From the NCBI GenBank assembly GCA_029936965.1, contig JAPYRG010000015.1, forward strand, positions 1 to 56,705: a stretch of 56,705 nucleotides of DNA. The letters run 5' to 3'. The notes beneath the pieces were generated by a model that worked only from the letters and a program-made list of their open reading frames with translations, did not search any database and was not told the origin of the DNA. This document shows positions 9,109 through 18,379 of this stretch, one piece after another (position 1 is the first letter of the stretch; each line of letters begins with the position of its first letter). The position numbers and the translations under genes were made by a program. The stretch comes from Fidelibacterota bacterium. GTDB taxonomy: Bacteria; Fidelibacterota; Marinisomatia; Marinisomatales; TCS55.

Positions 9109-9122
9109 GAAATATCAAATAA

Positions 9123-10178
9123 TTATTCAATAAAAACGCCTTTTGCTTCACTAAAATATTCCCCTATTACATCCTCCAGGTAGTGAAGTTCGCCATTAAG
9201 CCAATAGCAGGCACTCTCACCAGTTGGCCCTCCGGTCGCTATTCCCACCACAACAACATTCCCATCAGCAACTCGAATATCATTCGCCTGACCTGTTCCA
9301 AATAAAGTATTGGGGCCTCCTTCAAGGTCATGAACAGTATTATTTTTCCAGTATCTAGGAAATGTACCCCCAGTATTATCATCATTGTAGTCTCCAATCC
9401 AATCCGTGTATCCAGCAACATAAATATCTTCTCCATCGATTGTAATACCATAAGAACCCGTTCCATAAAGACTTATGTCCGAAGTTCCGTCGGGTAAGTC
9501 TGTTCTAACTGTATGACGCCAACGAGCGGCCTTGGGTGCATACCCTGTAAGGTTATCCGGTTTCATTGTATATCCTGCATAATACCTCATATTGCCATCC
9601 TCACCAAAAGTAATATCATAAACTTCCCCATCTCCATGGTTGGGTATAGGAAGATTTGTTCGATTATTCCCATCTTTCCAAAAACACGGAATTACATAAT
9701 GATGATTATTTAAATAATATCCACCAATGTATACAGAACCATTACTACGAACACCTATTGCAAAAGCCTGAGATTCTCCATTCGTTGTTAAATTTATCTT
9801 CTGTCCATTTTTCCAGTAACAGGATCCATTGTCAAACCAGCCGGCAACATAAACATCATCACCATCCACAGCAATCGCTTCTCCTTCTCCCCACAACCCA
9901 GGTAATTCATATTGTTCTTGATTAATCCAATAACAGGCATATTCTCCACAGGTACCTGTGGTATACACATCTCCATCCACAACAACAATATCTGTAGCCC
10001 AATCACCCCCAGGGAGCTCTACCCGAGATCCATTTACCCAGTAGCAAGCACCATCGTCATCACTGCCTACAATATATACTTTACGTCCTGAAATCAGAGG
10101 ATTTGAATTGGCAGAATCACCATTATCATCGCATCCTATCCATAAGATTGCTAATAAAATAAATGAAATTTTCTTCAT
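9123..10178 (-). CDS. Lipoprotein with predicted seven-bladed propeller
   Basis: The ATG at 10178 is chosen over an upstream in-frame TTG because it gives a clean lipoprotein signal, MKKISFILLAILWIGC, with Cys as the lipidation site. The mature part holds seven copies of one motif: a xCYWxNG-like block (ACYWVNG, ACYWINQ, SCYWKNG, PCFWKDG, AARWRHT, PRYWKNN, ACYWLNG). Most are followed by a short strand and a GxDVYVAGxx-like strand about 45-50 residues apart. Seven regular blades of this kind suggest a beta-propeller displayed on the outer membrane or in the periplasm. Ligand and partner are unknown. Confidence 0.8.
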   Translation of the reverse strand: MKKISFILLAILWIGCDDNGDSANSNPLISGRKVYIVGSDDDGACYWVNGSRVELPGGDWATDIVVVDGDVYTTGTCGEYACYWINQEQYELPGLWGEGEAIAVDGDDVYVAGWFDNGSCYWKNGQKINLTTNGESQAFAIGVRSNGSVYIGGYYLNNHHYVIPCFWKDGNNRTNLPIPNHGDGEVYDITFGEDGNMRYYAGYTMKPDNLTGYAPKAARWRHTVRTDLPDGTSDISLYGTGSYGITIDGEDIYVAGYTDWIGDYNDDNTGGTFPRYWKNNTVHDLEGGPNTLFGTGQANDIRVADGNVVVVGIATGGPTGESACYWLNGELHYLEDVIGEYFSEAKGVFIE

Positions 10179-10240
10179 AAGAATTCTCAATATAATATCA
10201 AAATTATGACTAACAAATTATTAAAAGAATAAAGCAACGA

Positions 10241-10462
10241 TTACTCTTTATCATTATCACTTTTGATATAATTATATTTTTCCTGATTTTTTCTATGCTT
10301 TTTTGCATTAAATGCAATTTTACTTGCCATAGCTTTTGCAACGACATCATCCATTATTTCTTTATTCTGTATGCTTTTATTTCGATTCATCACCCATATC
10401 ATAAAATAATAGATAGCAACTAAACCAAGTATTATTAATGCTAACCATCCCATAATATTCAT
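10241..10462 (-). CDS. Small single-pass membrane protein (73 aa)
   Basis: One N-terminal membrane helix (about residues 4-24, WLALIILGLVAIYYFMIW) is followed by a Lys- and Asn-rich cytoplasmic tail (KHRKNQEKYNYIKSDNDKE). No known domain. It sits 18 bases downstream of the SRAP gene on the same strand. The amphipathic charged tail is typical of small accessory or assembly proteins, but no function can be assigned. Confidence 0.55.
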   Translation of the reverse strand: MNIMGWLALIILGLVAIYYFMIWVMNRNKSIQNKEIMDDVVAKAMASKIAFNAKKHRKNQEKYNYIKSDNDKE

Positions 10463-10480
10463 ATTTTTATACCCATCTTA

Positions 10481-11128
10481 TTAGTGGATTGGATTAATAC
10501 AGCTTGCATTATTATTTTTTGGTGAATTCACTAATCTTGATACTTGATGGTATTTCAATTTCATATCATCAAATATGATAAAATCATCAAACGCATTATT
10601 TTTGTCTAAATAGGAATCGATCTTTTCTTTCGGAAGCATTAGAGGCATTCGATGGTGCAAATGACTAATGGACGTCTCACTTTGTTTTGTAATAATGGTA
10701 AAGGAAATCACATCCTTCCATTCAGTCCACAACCCAGCCATTGAAGTCATTGTATTTTCTCCGCTATAAATAAAATAAGGATGTTTCTTATTATTTATAT
10801 TTACCCATTCATAATAACCATTTGCGAGCACAACACATCTATTTGTTGTAATCAAATTTTTAAAACTTGGTTTATCAGCGATTGTCTCTGCACGTGCGTT
10901 AATTAGCTTACTTGCAAAACTGTTATCTTTTGCCCATGATGGAATCAACCCCCATCTCATATTTTTTAAGATTCTATTATTATTATCCTGAAAAACAACC
11001 GGTGCATTTTGAGTAGGAGAAATATTGTAACTAGCTTGATGATCAATAATATTTGAATCAATTACATCAATATTTAACGAATGTTGTAAAGAATCAATAT
11101 TGTTGAAAAAAGTATACCTACCACACAT
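10481..11128 (-). CDS. SRAP-domain protein (YedK/HMCES family)
   Basis: A 215-residue single-domain SRAP protein. The family catalytic set is present: Cys2 directly after the initiator Met (MCGRYTF), Asn77 in INARAET, Glu107 in NGYYEW and the His of HHRMP near residue 159. Family knowledge: Cys2 forms a thiazolidine cross-link with abasic sites in single-stranded DNA and so shields them during replication. The start is certain because Cys2 must be exposed by Met removal. The nearby MGMT/ATL-like gene, two genes upstream, suggests a small DNA-damage group. Confidence 0.95.
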   Translation of the reverse strand: MCGRYTFFNNIDSLQHSLNIDVIDSNIIDHQASYNISPTQNAPVVFQDNNNRILKNMRWGLIPSWAKDNSFASKLINARAETIADKPSFKNLITTNRCVVLANGYYEWVNINNKKHPYFIYSGENTMTSMAGLWTEWKDVISFTIITKQSETSISHLHHRMPLMLPKEKIDSYLDKNNAFDDFIIFDDMKLKYHQVSRLVNSPKNNNASCINPIH

Positions 11129-11149
11129 AAATAGATGCTATTTGGTTAA

Positions 11150-11623
11150 TTATAGGGTGTTCCATTCGGTTTCATCGGTCATTGATTTTTGATACTCCAT
11201 CATCATTATCCATTTATTGTTCTTTTTTACCCAAAGAGATTCAAAATGGATATAATTGTCATTTTGCTCTCCACCTTTATTAATTGTATAATAATGAAAA
11301 ATACCAGTTTCATGAGCAGTAAATTGATCATAAATCCTCTCAGAAAATTTTACATCTAAATTCGCAGTGATTTCTCCAGATTTAGCATCTATAAAACCTT
11401 GTTGCCATCCTTCAAATGCCTTTTTTATAGGATAGCTACTTTTTGATATTCCATTTACTAAAACCGCATCGCGATGATATACAGACTTAAACGTACGAAA
11501 ATCTCCATTTGAAACAGTCTGTTCTAGCTTATCCCAAGCAGCATTAAGTTCATTAATCGCACTATCTTCTGCATAAATAGACTGGATTAATAGAAAGACA
11601 ATTAAAATACATACTTGTTTCAT
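11150..11623 (-). CDS. Exported NTF2-like (DUF4440/SnoaL type) protein
   Basis: A 157-residue protein with a signal peptide ending SIYAE. It then has the cone-shaped NTF2-like pattern: an N-terminal helix (INELNAAWDKLEQTVSNGDF), DAVLVNG, a second helix, and C-terminal strands ending HFESLWVKKNNKWIMMMEYQKS. Such domains bind small ligands or act as simple enzymes, and secreted DUF4440 members are mostly uncharacterised. It is spaced about 20 bases from the genes on both sides, so it belongs to the same run as the SRAP and MGMT-like genes. Confidence 0.75.
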   Translation of the reverse strand: MKQVCILIVFLLIQSIYAEDSAINELNAAWDKLEQTVSNGDFRTFKSVYHRDAVLVNGISKSSYPIKKAFEGWQQGFIDAKSGEITANLDVKFSERIYDQFTAHETGIFHYYTINKGGEQNDNYIHFESLWVKKNNKWIMMMEYQKSMTDETEWNTL

Positions 11624-11642
11624 TTATACTCCTAGTTTCAAT

Positions 11643-12053
11643 TTACAGTTCAATTCCTTCTTGTATTTGGAGTTCAATTATGAAGTCAACACCGCAAGCT
11701 AACTTACCAGCTAGTTTTGAATCTGGATCCACAACTCTCCAAAAGGGAGTAATTATATCTAGAATCTGATCCGTTTGATACTCTTCAAATGCAGCTTCCG
11801 AAATAATCCTCAAAGAAATACCCGTTACTACTGGACAAGTCATTTCAGCATGGTAATGTCTAGCAAGTTCTTGTCGTATTTGTTTCATGTAGACAAATGA
11901 ACCTTGAGAAATATTTCTAACATACTCATCAACCATTTTCGGGGTTGGGACAAGCATTGTAGTTCCTGCAGGAATATCTGCAAACTTTTTTGGATTTATT
12001 TTTACTTGATATTCTTTATCAAGTTCTCGCTTTTCTACCCAAGTTTTACGCAT
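11643..12053 (-). CDS. MGMT/ATL-like DNA-binding protein
   Basis: A 136-residue protein when started at the ATG at 12053; an upstream TTG would add five poorly supported residues. The pattern GTTMLVPTPKMVDEYVRNI, MKQIRQELARHYHAEMTCPV, VTGIS and ITPFWRVVD matches a family of short proteins related to the DNA-binding domain of O6-alkylguanine methyltransferases. The equivalent of the PCHR active site reads TCPVVTG (Cys73), so a Cys is kept but the following His-Arg is lost. It may sense alkylated bases like ATL proteins rather than repair them. Family assignment rests on remembered homologues. Confidence 0.7.
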   Translation of the reverse strand: MRKTWVEKRELDKEYQVKINPKKFADIPAGTTMLVPTPKMVDEYVRNISQGSFVYMKQIRQELARHYHAEMTCPVVTGISLRIISEAAFEEYQTDQILDIITPFWRVVDPDSKLAGKLACGVDFIIELQIQEGIEL

Positions 12054-12117
12054 AAGTAAATATACCAATCATCAGACATATAAAAAAATGTAATGGATGG
12101 TTGCTATTTGATCTATT

Positions 12118-12146
12118 TTGAATCGCATAAAAGCAGCAGATATATC
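12118..12146 (+). promoter_or_regulatory. Candidate sigma-70-type promoter of tRNA-Leu
   Basis: TTGAAT (12118-12123) and TATATC (12141-12146) are separated by 17 bases and lie 32 bases upstream of tRNA-Leu(CAG). Each box matches the consensus at four of six positions. The spacing and location are right, but the region is AT-rich, so this is only plausible. Confidence 0.4.
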
Positions 12147-12178
12147 ATAATTAGTTTAAAATCATCCTACTTTTATGA

Positions 12179-12262
12179 GCCCGGGTGGCGGAATTGGTAG
12201 ACGCGCTAGATTCAGGGTCTAGTGTCCCTTGGGATGTGCTGGTTCGACTCCAGTCTCGGGCA
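12179..12262 (+). tRNA. tRNA-Leu (anticodon CAG)
   Basis: An 84-base cloverleaf with a long variable arm. The acceptor GCCCGGG pairs with CTCGGGC (one G-T), the D-arm contains AATTGGTAGAC, and the anticodon stem CTAGA/TCTAG encloses TTCAGGG, giving anticodon CAG. The T-arm contains GGTTCGACTCC. CCA is not encoded. A methyltransferase gene begins 24 bases downstream and may be read from the same promoter. Confidence 0.97.
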
Positions 12263-12285
12263 CACAATCGCTTTATAGCTTATCT

Positions 12286-12894
12286 ATGAAACCTTCTGCA
12301 AAAAAACATCATATACCTTCTAATCAAATAGTATGGACTGAGAAGAATGCATTGTGGTATGCTGAACAATTTGGGGATCATATTTCAAATGATCTAACTA
12401 TCAATAATATTGAGTTAAATCCCAACGATATTGTTATCGATATAGGATGTGGAATAGGTACTGCAGTAAAAATTGCTTCAATTATATGTAATAAAGGGAA
12501 GATATATGGAATTGACCCAATGGAAACTTTGATTAAGATAGCTAAAAAGAATATCGATCAACCTTCAAATATAGAGTTTATCATTGGCTCTGTCGAAAAT
12601 ATCCCATTTAAAGATAAATCAGCAACTAAAGTGATAGCCATTAACTCAATTCATCACTGGAATGATTATAATAAGGGGTTATTAGAAGTAAATAGAGTCT
12701 TGAAACCTGAAGGATCATTTTTTATTTCCAGTGATATAGTCAATAATAATGATTGTGGTCATGGTAACGGACCATTGCAGACTAATGAGGATATTTTGAG
12801 AGAATTAAAGAATGCAGGATTTATTGATATTACATTACAGGATTATACATTAGACGATGATGGGATTCATCTGATACAATGTAATAAAGTATAG
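12286..12894 (+). CDS. Class I SAM-dependent methyltransferase
   Basis: The start is the ATG at 12286, since any earlier start in this frame lies inside the tRNA. The 202-residue product has a class I Rossmann fold: motif I VIDIGCGIGTA, an acidic residue after strand 2 in IYGIDPME, SVENIPFKDKSATKVIAINSIHHW for motifs II and III, and VLKPEGSFFISSD. This is the Methyltransf_11 (UbiE-like) type. The substrate is unknown. It is convergent with the downstream TldE gene, with only 11 bases between the stops and no hairpin terminator. Confidence 0.85.
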   Translation: MKPSAKKHHIPSNQIVWTEKNALWYAEQFGDHISNDLTINNIELNPNDIVIDIGCGIGTAVKIASIICNKGKIYGIDPMETLIKIAKKNIDQPSNIEFIIGSVENIPFKDKSATKVIAINSIHHWNDYNKGLLEVNRVLKPEGSFFISSDIVNNNDCGHGNGPLQTNEDILRELKNAGFIDITLQDYTLDDDGIHLIQCNKV

Positions 12895-12905
12895 CAAATA
12901 TTAGC

Positions 12906-14192
12906 TTATGATACCGTAATTCCCTCAAATTGGATCCAGGGAAATATTTCATCACCAAAGTTTACCTCTTCCTTTGATACATGTTTCACTTTTTGAAACA
13001 TATCAACAATATTGCCTGAAACCATAGTTTCACTTATGGGGTATTGTACCTTACCATTCTCTATATAAAAACTATTCTTCGCAACACCTGAGAAGTCACC
13101 ATTGTCACTTGGACTTCCTCCAGAAAATCTACTTAGCAACACGCCTTTATTTACCGATTGAATCATATCTTCAAAAGCTGTTTCTCCAGAATCAATAATT
13201 AAAGATCCACCAGAATTAGACACCCTTTGCAAACCAGTTTTCTTTGATCCGTATAAGCTAAGTAAAAAAGTTTGTAAGATCCCATTTTCAATGATTGTTA
13301 AATCTTCCGCCTTGTATCCATCGGATGTAATGAAATATCCTCCTGACAAATTATCGGATAAAGGCTTTGAATGTATCGATAAAGATTCATGCACAATTTG
13401 CTTATTCATAAGCTCTCGAAATAACGATGTTCCCGCAATAAGCCTAAAATCAGATAGATTTCCTAGAATAAACCCCATAAAACTCATAATACAATCAGGG
13501 GTGACGATAATATCTCCGGTAAATTTATTTGGAACAGTTTTGGTTCGAACATGGGCAGCAGATTCTTTTAACAATCGATTAATTGATCCACCTTTATGAA
13601 GAGGTAAATCAATATCTAATGAAGAAAATCCTGCAGAATTAAATGAAGATATGTCTTTACCCTCTTTTGAAGTAAACATAACAGAAAAACTATACGAGCC
13701 TTCCGTTTCATCAAAAGATACACCATTGGAATTTCTAAAATAACTAGTACCAGCACTAAAATCTAGAATTGCTTGTTCGATAATTGTTGTTGGAAAAGTA
13801 TTGGAAGAATACTCCATAAACTCCTCCATACGATCATACATAATATTTAACGCTGGCTCCTTATCTCCTTTTGAAAAAGACTCCGCTTCTTGATATTCCG
13901 AAATATCATATGCATCATCTGGCATAGAAGATTCTGCCATATTTAAAACGGTTGATATGGCTTCATCAATATCATCTTTACCAATCTTATTTATACTTAA
14001 AGATCCCTTTTTTTGATCTTTAATTACCATAATGGAAATACCATGATTTGCATTGGTACGAAAAAGGGAAAACTCACCTACATCTACATTTAATTCTTTT
14101 TTCTCTCCTGAAGAATAAATGCACTGAGCCTTATCCGCTCCAGCTTTCATTAACTGTTCAATACAATAATCTGGAATATCTTGGTTTTGCAA
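12906..14192 (-). CDS. TldE/PmbA-family protein (second pair)
   Basis: A 428-residue member of the TldD/PmbA superfamily without HExxxH, as expected for the TldE subunit. Typical signatures include NGISIMVIKDQKKGS-like early strands, GDIIVTPDCIMSFMGFILG and FSGGSPSDNGDFSGVAKNSF near the C-terminus. In the known system TldE pairs with the zinc-bearing TldD to form a peptidase acting on unfolded or modified peptides. The furthest in-frame start is a TTG at 14192; the next ATG (14150) would remove the first helix, so the TTG is preferred. It lies nine bases after its partner TldD gene. Confidence 0.85.
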   Translation of the reverse strand: MQNQDIPDYCIEQLMKAGADKAQCIYSSGEKKELNVDVGEFSLFRTNANHGISIMVIKDQKKGSLSINKIGKDDIDEAISTVLNMAESSMPDDAYDISEYQEAESFSKGDKEPALNIMYDRMEEFMEYSSNTFPTTIIEQAILDFSAGTSYFRNSNGVSFDETEGSYSFSVMFTSKEGKDISSFNSAGFSSLDIDLPLHKGGSINRLLKESAAHVRTKTVPNKFTGDIIVTPDCIMSFMGFILGNLSDFRLIAGTSLFRELMNKQIVHESLSIHSKPLSDNLSGGYFITSDGYKAEDLTIIENGILQTFLLSLYGSKKTGLQRVSNSGGSLIIDSGETAFEDMIQSVNKGVLLSRFSGGSPSDNGDFSGVAKNSFYIENGKVQYPISETMVSGNIVDMFQKVKHVSKEEVNFGDEIFPWIQFEGITVS

Positions 14193-14201
14193 GTGAACTA
14201 G

Positions 14202-15584
14202 CTACCGTCCACCAATATTGACTTTGCATTTGATTGCTGGACCACCCATACCAACAGGTATCCACTGTTTTTTCCCACACATACCTCCTGCGCTCCAAGT
14301 CATATCGGAAGAAATCATATCAATTGTTTTTAATACATCAAACGCAACACCAGATATGGTTGTGTCTTTGATGGCATTTCCAAGCTTGCCACCTTTAATT
14401 TCATATCCAAGAGGAACCCCAAACATAAATTCACTGGTAGAATCTGCCTGTCCATTACTTGATTTCATAAGATAATAACCATTATCAATAGATGATATCA
14501 TTTCCTCAAGAGTGCTTGTTCCAGGATGGATAGCAGTATTTCTCATTCGAATTAACGGTTCATCTGAAAAAGCATAAGCTCTAGCATTTCCTGTAGGTTT
14601 TGTGTTAAAGTGGCGGGCACTATCCTTATTATGCATAAAACTTTTTAATGAACCATCTTCTATAATAACCGTATCTTCCGATGGCGTTCCCTCATCATCA
14701 ATATACACTGGAACCGGACAAGCTTGTTTATTCATCGTATTTGCATAATCCACTAGAGTAACCAATTCGCTAGCTACCTTTTCTCCCATAAATTCACCCG
14801 CTACAGATCCACCTAATACAAGATCAGCCTCCGTTGTATGCCCAATGGCTTCATGAGCAAGTATTCCTGCTAAATCCGCATCTAATATGACGTCTTTCAA
14901 ACCAGCATCAGCATAAATACCATTTGATTTCTTTTGTAAATGCTCTACAAGGATATCAATATCACTATAAAAATGAGAAGGATCTAAAAAATGATCCTCT
15001 AATTGTCCTAACCCTCCAAAAACATCCATTAAATCAACAGGTTCACCATTATTATTCATTGTCAAAGATATATACATAATTCCACGTGGGGTCATCGAAT
15101 AAGACGTAGATCCTGCCGAGGTTAATAATGATTTTTCCATATCTAATCCAGATAGAACTACTGTACGAGAACTAAGAAAGGAATATTTACTGGCAATATA
15201 GTCATCTATATTTCTTAAAAAGTCTATCCATTGTTTTTGATCGTTTCGCACACGTTGAGTGGATAAATCTATCTCGTGATGACCGCTAATATCTGGTAAA
15301 ATAAATCCACATTGCTTTTTTTTACGTTTATTCATAAATAAAACATTATCACTTGCATTTTTTACCACATATTCTACTGCGGAATCGGAGAAATCTGGAC
15401 TGGAAGAAAAACCCCAGTTTCCATCATTATAAACCCGAGATGATACACCGCTTGATGAAGAAACTGAATTACCCATTACATCCCCATTTACCATGGAAAT
15501 ATGATTATTTCTATTTTCTTGCATACGCAACTCTGTATATATGGAAAAATGACTAGAATATTTATTCAAATCTTTATTTATCAT
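14202..15584 (-). CDS. tldD: TldD-family metallopeptidase (second pair)
   Basis: A 460-residue TldD-type protein. The zinc motif HEAIGH is at residues 244-249, followed by TTEADLVLGGS, as in active TldD proteins. Further family signatures are PVYIDDEGTPSEDTVIIEDG and SWSAGGMCGKKQWIPVGMGGP-like C-terminal segments. The TldE gene for the same pair follows after nine bases. This TldD is distinct in sequence from the one at 16926-18365, where the motif is HESVGH, so the pairs are diverged paralogues and not a recent duplication. Confidence 0.9.
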   Translation of the reverse strand: MINKDLNKYSSHFSIYTELRMQENRNNHISMVNGDVMGNSVSSSSGVSSRVYNDGNWGFSSSPDFSDSAVEYVVKNASDNVLFMNKRKKKQCGFILPDISGHHEIDLSTQRVRNDQKQWIDFLRNIDDYIASKYSFLSSRTVVLSGLDMEKSLLTSAGSTSYSMTPRGIMYISLTMNNNGEPVDLMDVFGGLGQLEDHFLDPSHFYSDIDILVEHLQKKSNGIYADAGLKDVILDADLAGILAHEAIGHTTEADLVLGGSVAGEFMGEKVASELVTLVDYANTMNKQACPVPVYIDDEGTPSEDTVIIEDGSLKSFMHNKDSARHFNTKPTGNARAYAFSDEPLIRMRNTAIHPGTSTLEEMISSIDNGYYLMKSSNGQADSTSEFMFGVPLGYEIKGGKLGNAIKDTTISGVAFDVLKTIDMISSDMTWSAGGMCGKKQWIPVGMGGPAIKCKVNIGGR

Positions 15585-15600
15585 AATATATAGTTATTTG

Positions 15601-16923
15601 TTAAAGTGTTAATTGAAACTCATTTGTTAAAATACCTGGACAAGTTACAATACCCAGGTTGCGTTGCCCATATGTAAGAACATCTGGTATTACATCTACC
15701 TTTGATCCCACTGATTCTAATTCAGATCCAAAGAATCGATAAAAAGTATCATCAAATCGCATGGTTTCAATAGGAGCAACAATTTCACCGCCTTCTACCC
15801 AAAAACAGGCATAACGTGTTAACCCTGTAATTCGTCCACCGGGATTATCGCTCCAGTTTAGATAGTGTACATTGGATAAAAATAAACCTTTATCTAGTCG
15901 ACTTAATACGTCTTCTTGACTTAAATCTCCTTCAGCCATATACGGGGATCGTAATTCTTCTGTATCTTCTGCATAGTTTGTGGATACACCATATTCTGCA
16001 GATGTTCTAGAACTAACTAACGTATTTTGTAAAACACCATTTGAAATTATAGGTAACGATTCAGGCCCTGTTTCTCCATTAGAATTAAACTTTGGTACTA
16101 AACCCGATGAAAAGTCTTCAGAAATAGAAAATTTTGGAGATAGCCGTATATCGTTATGCCTCATTTTACCAAAGCCACTACATCCTTGCTGTAAACTTGC
16201 CTCACTAATTCCATTCCAAGAGAACATATCAATAAAATCAGCAACTGCTTTAGCTTCAAACCATGTTCGATACACACCTGTTTCCACACGTACTGGCTTC
16301 CGTTTCATTAATTTCAATTTTTTAATTGAACGATTGATATAAGACTCATACGATTGTTGATCCCAATCCGTTCCAGCATATGTGCCCTTTACCATTTGAC
16401 GTTCTGGTGTAACAAGAGAATAATCCAAACAATGCGATTCTGTTTCAAACCAGTGCTTTTGGCCAACAGAGTTCGCATTCCCTCTAAACATTTTCCCATT
16501 AGCAAATATCCCAACCAAATCAACTCCCTGCATTGGTGGAATCAATACCTGAACAGCATTATCAAATTCAAGTCCATTAGCATTGATAATTTCACGAGAT
16601 GAACCAGAGTTTGTTGGCATAACTAAAAATGGATCTTCTAAAATCTCTTTTGACTCAAAGCGCATACGCTCTATTTTTTTCTTTCCACGTGATAAATCTA
16701 TATCATAATCACCTGAAACAGTCATACTGGCTTCACATGTACGATTATTGGAAATAAATTTTAATCCTAGATTCGCATCATCCACTAATCCTGTTTGTCG
16801 AATAGAAGCATTATTAATTCGAATAAACTGACTATTCTCACCCGAAAAAGATAAAGTTAACGCTTCATTACTTTTTAATTCTGAGAATAAACCTTCACAA
16901 AGTTGGTTAAATATTTTTTCCAT
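15601..16923 (-). CDS. TldE/PmbA-family protein (first pair)
   Basis: A 440-residue TldD/PmbA superfamily protein lacking HExxxH, hence the TldE-like partner. Recognisable segments are GLKFISNNRTCEASMTVSGD near the N-terminus, WNGISEASLQQGCSGFG where TldD has its zinc site, and NWSDNPGGRITGLTRYACFWVEGG near the C-terminus. It begins two bases after the stop of the TldD gene at 16926, implying coupled translation and a heterodimer with that protein. It clearly differs from the other TldE in this window. Confidence 0.85.
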   Translation of the reverse strand: MEKIFNQLCEGLFSELKSNEALTLSFSGENSQFIRINNASIRQTGLVDDANLGLKFISNNRTCEASMTVSGDYDIDLSRGKKKIERMRFESKEILEDPFLVMPTNSGSSREIINANGLEFDNAVQVLIPPMQGVDLVGIFANGKMFRGNANSVGQKHWFETESHCLDYSLVTPERQMVKGTYAGTDWDQQSYESYINRSIKKLKLMKRKPVRVETGVYRTWFEAKAVADFIDMFSWNGISEASLQQGCSGFGKMRHNDIRLSPKFSISEDFSSGLVPKFNSNGETGPESLPIISNGVLQNTLVSSRTSAEYGVSTNYAEDTEELRSPYMAEGDLSQEDVLSRLDKGLFLSNVHYLNWSDNPGGRITGLTRYACFWVEGGEIVAPIETMRFDDTFYRFFGSELESVGSKVDVIPDVLTYGQRNLGIVTCPGILTNEFQLTL

Positions 16924-16925
16924 TT

Positions 16926-18365
16926 CTAGGCGCCTCCAAATACTTGAATATTTTCAAACAAACAAACAGGAGAAGCATGACCAACTCGAATAACCTGATT
17001 GGGCTCTCCTTTTCCGCAATTTGGCGTTCCGTATATTCTAAAAGTGTCATTATTGCCTATCATTTTTAATCTATTCCAAAAGGGGTTGCTTATTCCTCTA
17101 TAATTTGGGTTTTTTAGAGTTTTCGTTAATTTACCATTTTCAATTAATTTTGCGTATTCACAGCCGAATTGAAATTTGTTTCGATAATCATCAATGGACC
17201 ATGAACGATTGCTCTCCATATATACACCATTTTCAACTGAACCAATTATATCATCAAAAGAAGATTCTCCTGATTCCAAATTAATGTTCGCCATGCGATC
17301 AATCGGAGCTCTATTCCATGAGCTTGCACGAAAGTTTGCAACTCCTGATACACCAGAACGAATCTGACTCTCCATTCCACCAAGACCTCTCTTTAAAACA
17401 CCGTCTTTAATTAAATATTCTTTTTTTGCTTCCAAACCACCATCATCATATGCATAGGAAGCAAACTCGGATGACAATGTGGGATCAAACGTAATATTCA
17501 TTAATTCGGATCCATATTGAAGTTTTCCAAAATCATCTAAGTTCACAAAACTCCACCCTGCATAATTTCTTTCATCCCCAAGAATCCTATCAACTTCTAA
17601 TGCATGCCCTACACTTTCATGGATTTGAAGCATCATTTGATCTGAAGCAATCACCAAATCCATTTCACCAGTTGGGCATTCTTCCGCATCTAACAGTTCG
17701 ATTGCTTGTTCGCCTATTTTTTGTGATTGAGCAAGTAGTTCTAGCTTATCAAAATATTCCATACCCATTTGAAGACAATTGCCACGCATACCTCCAAAAG
17801 TACGTGTCTGCTGATTAGCTCCATCTGCAGCAGTAGCGGATAAATCAAATTCTAACATAAGAAAATCCTGCGAAATATTACTGCCATTAGAACTCACAAA
17901 ACGAAACATAGTCTGAATCGTTTGCAATAAAGCACGAGCACTAACAATTTTATCGCTTACTTTTAGTTGATTATACGCATCAAGAAGTAGTTTATTAAGT
18001 TCACCTGGAGACAAAGAGTCTTTTTTCTTCACAAACGGAGATTGATAAGATCCAATATTAGCTGGACGAGCATTTTGAGTAAATTGAAATGTTGCATATT
18101 TGGACGCAAGCTGTGCTTGTGCAAAAGCTTTCTGGGCGGCCCTAGCAACACCTTCGTTTGTCATGTTTGGTGTACCGTAATAGCCAAATTGACCATTGGC
18201 AAGCACTTCGACCATTAATCCCTGAGTAGTATGACTAGCGTTCATCTGGGGAATACCATCTCGAACAATACGTGGTGTATGAGTTTCACTCACTTCTCTA
18301 ATTCCAACCCAATCGGCTGGAACATCAATTGCTGATAATAAATTCTTTAAATCAATTTGTTCCAT
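16926..18365 (-). CDS. tldD: TldD-family metallopeptidase (first pair)
   Basis: A 479-residue TldD protein with HESVGH at residues 249-254 followed by ALEVDRILGDE, the canonical zinc-site context. The C-terminus carries RFRAS-like, NRSWSIDDYRNKFQFGCEYAKLIENGKL and FRIYGTPNCGKGEPNQ segments. In characterised systems the TldD/TldE heterodimer degrades or trims peptides, including ribosomally made natural products such as microcin B17. The gene follows the DegT-type aminotransferase after 14 bases and precedes its TldE partner by two. Confidence 0.92.
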   Translation of the reverse strand: MEQIDLKNLLSAIDVPADWVGIREVSETHTPRIVRDGIPQMNASHTTQGLMVEVLANGQFGYYGTPNMTNEGVARAAQKAFAQAQLASKYATFQFTQNARPANIGSYQSPFVKKKDSLSPGELNKLLLDAYNQLKVSDKIVSARALLQTIQTMFRFVSSNGSNISQDFLMLEFDLSATAADGANQQTRTFGGMRGNCLQMGMEYFDKLELLAQSQKIGEQAIELLDAEECPTGEMDLVIASDQMMLQIHESVGHALEVDRILGDERNYAGWSFVNLDDFGKLQYGSELMNITFDPTLSSEFASYAYDDGGLEAKKEYLIKDGVLKRGLGGMESQIRSGVSGVANFRASSWNRAPIDRMANINLESGESSFDDIIGSVENGVYMESNRSWSIDDYRNKFQFGCEYAKLIENGKLTKTLKNPNYRGISNPFWNRLKMIGNNDTFRIYGTPNCGKGEPNQVIRVGHASPVCLFENIQVFGGA

Positions 18366-18379
18366 AATTATTCCTTTAA

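Noticed and set aside
12229-12285. N-terminal extension of the methyltransferase into the tRNA
   Set aside because: The added residues come from tRNA sequence; the ATG at 12286 gives a normal methyltransferase.
12906-18365. Recent tandem duplication of one TldD/TldE pair
   Set aside because: The two D proteins and the two E proteins differ throughout, including the zinc-site context, so any duplication is old.
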